Source of the DNA: an uncultured SAR116 cluster alpha proteobacterium | Lineage (GTDB): Bacteria; Pseudomonadota; Alphaproteobacteria; Puniceispirillales; Marisalimonadaceae | DNA length: 42,081 nucleotides | Assembly (NCBI GenBank): GCA_902589185.1 | Contig: CACIRZ010000011.1 | Location: 1 to 42,081 of the forward strand | Direction: 5' to 3' | Part shown: piece after piece, positions 39,603 to 42,081 of the stretch | How the letters are laid out: the number at the start of each line of letters is the position of its first letter | Position numbering within the stretch: position 1 is the first letter of the stretch | Position numbers and translations under genes: made by a program | Notes under the pieces: generated by a model | What the model saw: the letters and a program-made list of their open reading frames with translations, nothing else | Database searches by the model: none | What the model was told of the DNA's origin: nothing

Positions 39603-40931
39603 ATGATTAAAGTTCGATTTGCACCAAGCCCAACGGGATATTTACATATTGGAAATTTTAGAACTGCTTTAGTTAACTTCTTATTTGCTAAAAGTAAAAA
39701 TGGTCACTTTATGCTTAGAATTGATGATACTGACGATGAGAGATCATCCAAAGAATATGAAGATGCTATTAAAGAAGATTTAACTTGGATGAATATAAAT
39801 TGGGATAGTGTAGAAAGGCAATCTTCTAGACTTTTATCTTATAATGAAGCTTTAGAGACTTTATTAGAAAAAAAACGTGCATATCCTTGTTTTGAGACAG
39901 CAGAAGAATTATCCTTAAAAAGAAAAAGCCAACTAACTTCCGGGAAACCCCCTATTTATGATAGGTCTGCATTGAAATTATCAGACTCAGATATTGCTGA
40001 TTTGAAGTCTAAAGGGAAAAAACCACATTATAGATTTTTACTTAATCATGAAGATGTAAATTGGAATGATCTCGTAAAAGGTGAGAGTAAATATAATATG
40101 TCTAATTTGTCTGATCCAGTCATATTAAGAGAAGATGGAAGAGTTATTTATACTTTAGCTTCAGTAGTTGACGATATTCAATTTGAAGTAACAGATATTT
40201 TAAGAGGTGAAGATCATATGACAAATTCAGCTGCTCAAATACAGTTATTTGAAGCTCTAGGATCATTGTCACCAAAGATGGGGCATTTGTCACTGTTGAC
40301 CGATATTACAGGATCAGGACTTTCAAAAAGACTTGGAAGTTTATCACTTCGAGATTTAAGAGGTCAAGGATTTCAACCAATGGCAATTTCTTCCTTGTTG
40401 GCTAAAATTGGGACTTCAGATTCAATTGATATTTTCAAAGATATGGAACAAATTGTTAAAAGTTTTGATATCACTAAGTTTGGAAATTCAAAGCCCAAAT
40501 TTGATGAAATAGAATTGTCAGCTTTGAATTCTAAGTTTTTTCAGCTGGTAGATTATAAGGATATTAGTCATCAATTAAATATGTTAGAAATTAAAATTAC
40601 TGACGAATTTTGGAATTTAATTAGAGGAAATATTAATAATTTATATGATGTAAAATTTTGGTGGAACATTGTTTATGGAGATATTAAAGAGGTTTCAAAT
40701 GATCAAGATTTTAAAAAATTAGCTTTACAAACACTTCCTAAAGATAAATTTGATAAAAATACCTGGTCGGTCTGGACTAACTCGCTTATGAAAAAAAGTG
40801 GTAAAAAAGGAAAAGAACTTTTCAAGCCACTAAGATTATGTCTTACAGGTCAGAGTAACGGCCCAGAAATGGCGAATTTAGTTTTAATAATGGGCAAAGA
40901 TAAAATTAAAGAAAGATTAAATAATAATTAA
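39603..40931 (+). CDS. gltX: Glutamyl-tRNA synthetase (short alphaproteobacterial type)
   Basis: Charges tRNA with glutamate in the cytoplasm. In this 442-residue protein the class I HIGH motif is HIGN at 15-18 (FAPSPTGYLHIGNFRTALVN), followed by FMLRIDDTDDERS. The mid-region has YTLASVVDDIQFEVTDILRGEDHMTNSAAQIQLFEALG. The KMSKS equivalent is GLSKRLGSLSLRDL, the form seen in the second GluRS of many alphaproteobacteria. A non-discriminating role (tRNA-Gln through Glu-tRNA-Gln and GatCAB) is possible but cannot be decided here. I use the ATG at 39603 because AGGA precedes it by 6 bases and because it gives the normal N-terminus. The cysS gene follows after 26 bases. Confidence 0.93.
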   Translation: MIKVRFAPSPTGYLHIGNFRTALVNFLFAKSKNGHFMLRIDDTDDERSSKEYEDAIKEDLTWMNINWDSVERQSSRLLSYNEALETLLEKKRAYPCFETAEELSLKRKSQLTSGKPPIYDRSALKLSDSDIADLKSKGKKPHYRFLLNHEDVNWNDLVKGESKYNMSNLSDPVILREDGRVIYTLASVVDDIQFEVTDILRGEDHMTNSAAQIQLFEALGSLSPKMGHLSLLTDITGSGLSKRLGSLSLRDLRGQGFQPMAISSLLAKIGTSDSIDIFKDMEQIVKSFDITKFGNSKPKFDEIELSALNSKFFQLVDYKDISHQLNMLEIKITDEFWNLIRGNINNLYDVKFWWNIVYGDIKEVSNDQDFKKLALQTLPKDKFDKNTWSVWTNSLMKKSGKKGKELFKPLRLCLTGQSNGPEMANLVLIMGKDKIKERLNNN

Positions 40932-40957
40932 ATTTTTAAAAATAAATAAATCTCAAA

Positions 40958-42081
40958 ATGACTGAATTAAATTTATATAATACAATTCAAAGACGTTTGT
41001 CTATTTTTCAGCCTATCGATACCAAAAATGTAAGAATATATGCATGCGGACCCACTGTTTATGATTTTATACATATTGGTAATGCAAGACCTTTAGTTGT
41101 TTTTGATGTTTTAGTTAGATTACTCAGAAAAATATATCCTAAAGTTACATACGTAAGAAATATAACGGATATTGACGACAAAATTAATAAAAGAGCAATT
41201 GAGAAAAAAATAAATATTTCAGAATTAACTAATGAAACAATAAAAAATTTTCATAAAGATGCTCATGCTTTAGGTAATTTGAAGCCTGATTTTGAACCAA
41301 AAGCAACTGACCATATATCTGAAATGATAGAAATGATAGAAACATTAATTTCAAATGGCTTTGCTTATGTTTCATCAGGAAATGTTTTGTTTGCTGTTGA
41401 AAAATATAATAATTACGGTGCTTTATCAGGTAGGTCACTTGATGAGATGATATCTGGATCAAGGGTTGAAGTTGCTGAATATAAAAAAAATCCTGGAGAC
41501 TTTATTTTATGGAAACCATCTTCCGAAAAACTTCCTGGATGGGATAGTCCATGGGGTAGGGGTCGTCCAGGTTGGCATATAGAATGTTCAGCAATGAGTA
41601 AAAAGTATTTAGGAACACAATTTGATATACATGCTGGTGGATTAGACTTAATTTTTCCTCACCATGAAAATGAAATTGCTCAGTCTTGTTGTGCCAATAA
41701 ATCTAGTATTATGGCCAATTACTGGTTGCATAATGGTTACGTAACTTCTGACGGTGAGAAAATGTCAAAATCACTAGGTAATTTTGCTACTATAAATGAT
41801 TTGTTGTTAAATTTTAGGGGCGAGGCAATTAGATATGCGTTAATGCAAGCTCAGTATAGGGCTCCTTTAAGTTTTAGTAAGAAATCTTTAGATGAAGCTA
41901 CTAAATCGTTATCTAGACTTTATAGAGCTGTTGAAGGCTTTGAAGCAAATGATGGTCAAGACACTCAGATAATTGATAATCTATGCGATGATTTAAATTC
42001 ACCTAAAGCTCTTGCCAGATTACATTATCTTGCTGATGAAGCTAATAAAGGAAGTAAAGAATGTGCTCAAAAGTTAAAAAA
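40958..42081 (+). CDS. cysS: Cysteinyl-tRNA synthetase (3' partial)
   Basis: Class I aminoacyl-tRNA synthetase for cysteine. About 374 of the usual ~460 residues are present; the frame is open to the window end. Motifs are CGPTVYDFIHIGNARP with zinc ligand Cys30 and HIGN at 39-42, the LYVRNITDIDDKI-type segment (TYVRNITDIDDKINKRA), RPGWHIECSAMSKKYLG with a second zinc Cys, DLIFPHHENEIAQS with His ligands, and KMSKS at 268-272 (DGEKMSKSLGNF). Start and spacing are ordinary (26 bases after gltX), although no strong ribosome-binding site is visible. This position after gltX completes the aroG-pncB-nadE-gltX-cysS run. Confidence 0.95.
   Translation, partial: MTELNLYNTIQRRLSIFQPIDTKNVRIYACGPTVYDFIHIGNARPLVVFDVLVRLLRKIYPKVTYVRNITDIDDKINKRAIEKKINISELTNETIKNFHKDAHALGNLKPDFEPKATDHISEMIEMIETLISNGFAYVSSGNVLFAVEKYNNYGALSGRSLDEMISGSRVEVAEYKKNPGDFILWKPSSEKLPGWDSPWGRGRPGWHIECSAMSKKYLGTQFDIHAGGLDLIFPHHENEIAQSCCANKSSIMANYWLHNGYVTSDGEKMSKSLGNFATINDLLLNFRGEAIRYALMQAQYRAPLSFSKKSLDEATKSLSRLYRAVEGFEANDGQDTQIIDNLCDDLNSPKALARLHYLADEANKGSKECAQKLK

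Overview
The window is AT-rich, densely packed bacterial chromosome (roughly 30% GC by eye) with about 40 genes on both strands. Intergenic gaps are mostly 0-30 bases, and several convergent gene pairs abut or overlap at their stop codons. The gene set suggests a streamlined marine alphaproteobacterium: class II DAHP synthase near glutathione reductase, a DUF3726 protein, a DUF2842-like membrane protein, a short-type GluRS beside cysS, and a cyclase-TolB-TPR protein. I cannot assign an order or genus. No rRNA, tRNA, CRISPR, IS element or phage gene was seen, and no gene encodes a recognisable DNA-binding transcription factor.

Region 1 (1-3745) is a type I secretion locus. It holds the C-terminal part of a Met-Gly-Pro repeat protein ending in a calcium-loop-like motif and a hydrophobic tail, then an ABC exporter with degenerate nucleotide-binding motifs, then an HlyD-type adaptor. 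It is the most distinctive system here. Region 2 (3800-8700) has a small soluble protein, a YeiH-type permease, an MFS carrier and a membrane-anchored class III cyclase with a periplasmic TolB-like/TPR part.

Region 3 (8699-19843) looks like accessory catabolism. A divergent pair of operons leaves 12258-12377. Leftward run TauD-type dioxygenase, DehI-like protein and a gamma-glutamyltranspeptidase split by a one-base frameshift in an A6 run. Rightward run a VOC protein, an SDR, a DUF2842-like protein and an enolase-superfamily enzyme. A leftward trio follows: an M19 dipeptidase-like protein that has lost three metal ligands, a 567-residue protein of unknown function, and a DUF3726 protein. An aldo/keto reductase diverges from the trio.

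Region 4 (19844-32871) mixes a serine hydrolase, threonine ammonia-lyase, a metallophosphoesterase, photolyase, a class III CoA-transferase, two divergent micro-proteins of 34 and 40 residues, a GMC oxidoreductase with a YghU-type glutathione S-transferase, two SDRs, a DsbA/FrnE-type oxidoreductase, a flavodoxin-like protein and a 3-hydroxyisobutyrate dehydrogenase-like enzyme. Region 5 (32968-42081) is mostly housekeeping: a MaoC/HTD2-type hydratase with glutathione reductase, then aroG(class II)-pncB-nadE-gltX-cysS in one direction, with cysS cut by the window end.

Glutathione recurs across the window (transpeptidase, dipeptidase-like, YghU, glutathione reductase), which hints at thiol-based processing of organic substrates. 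The substrates themselves cannot be read from the sequence.
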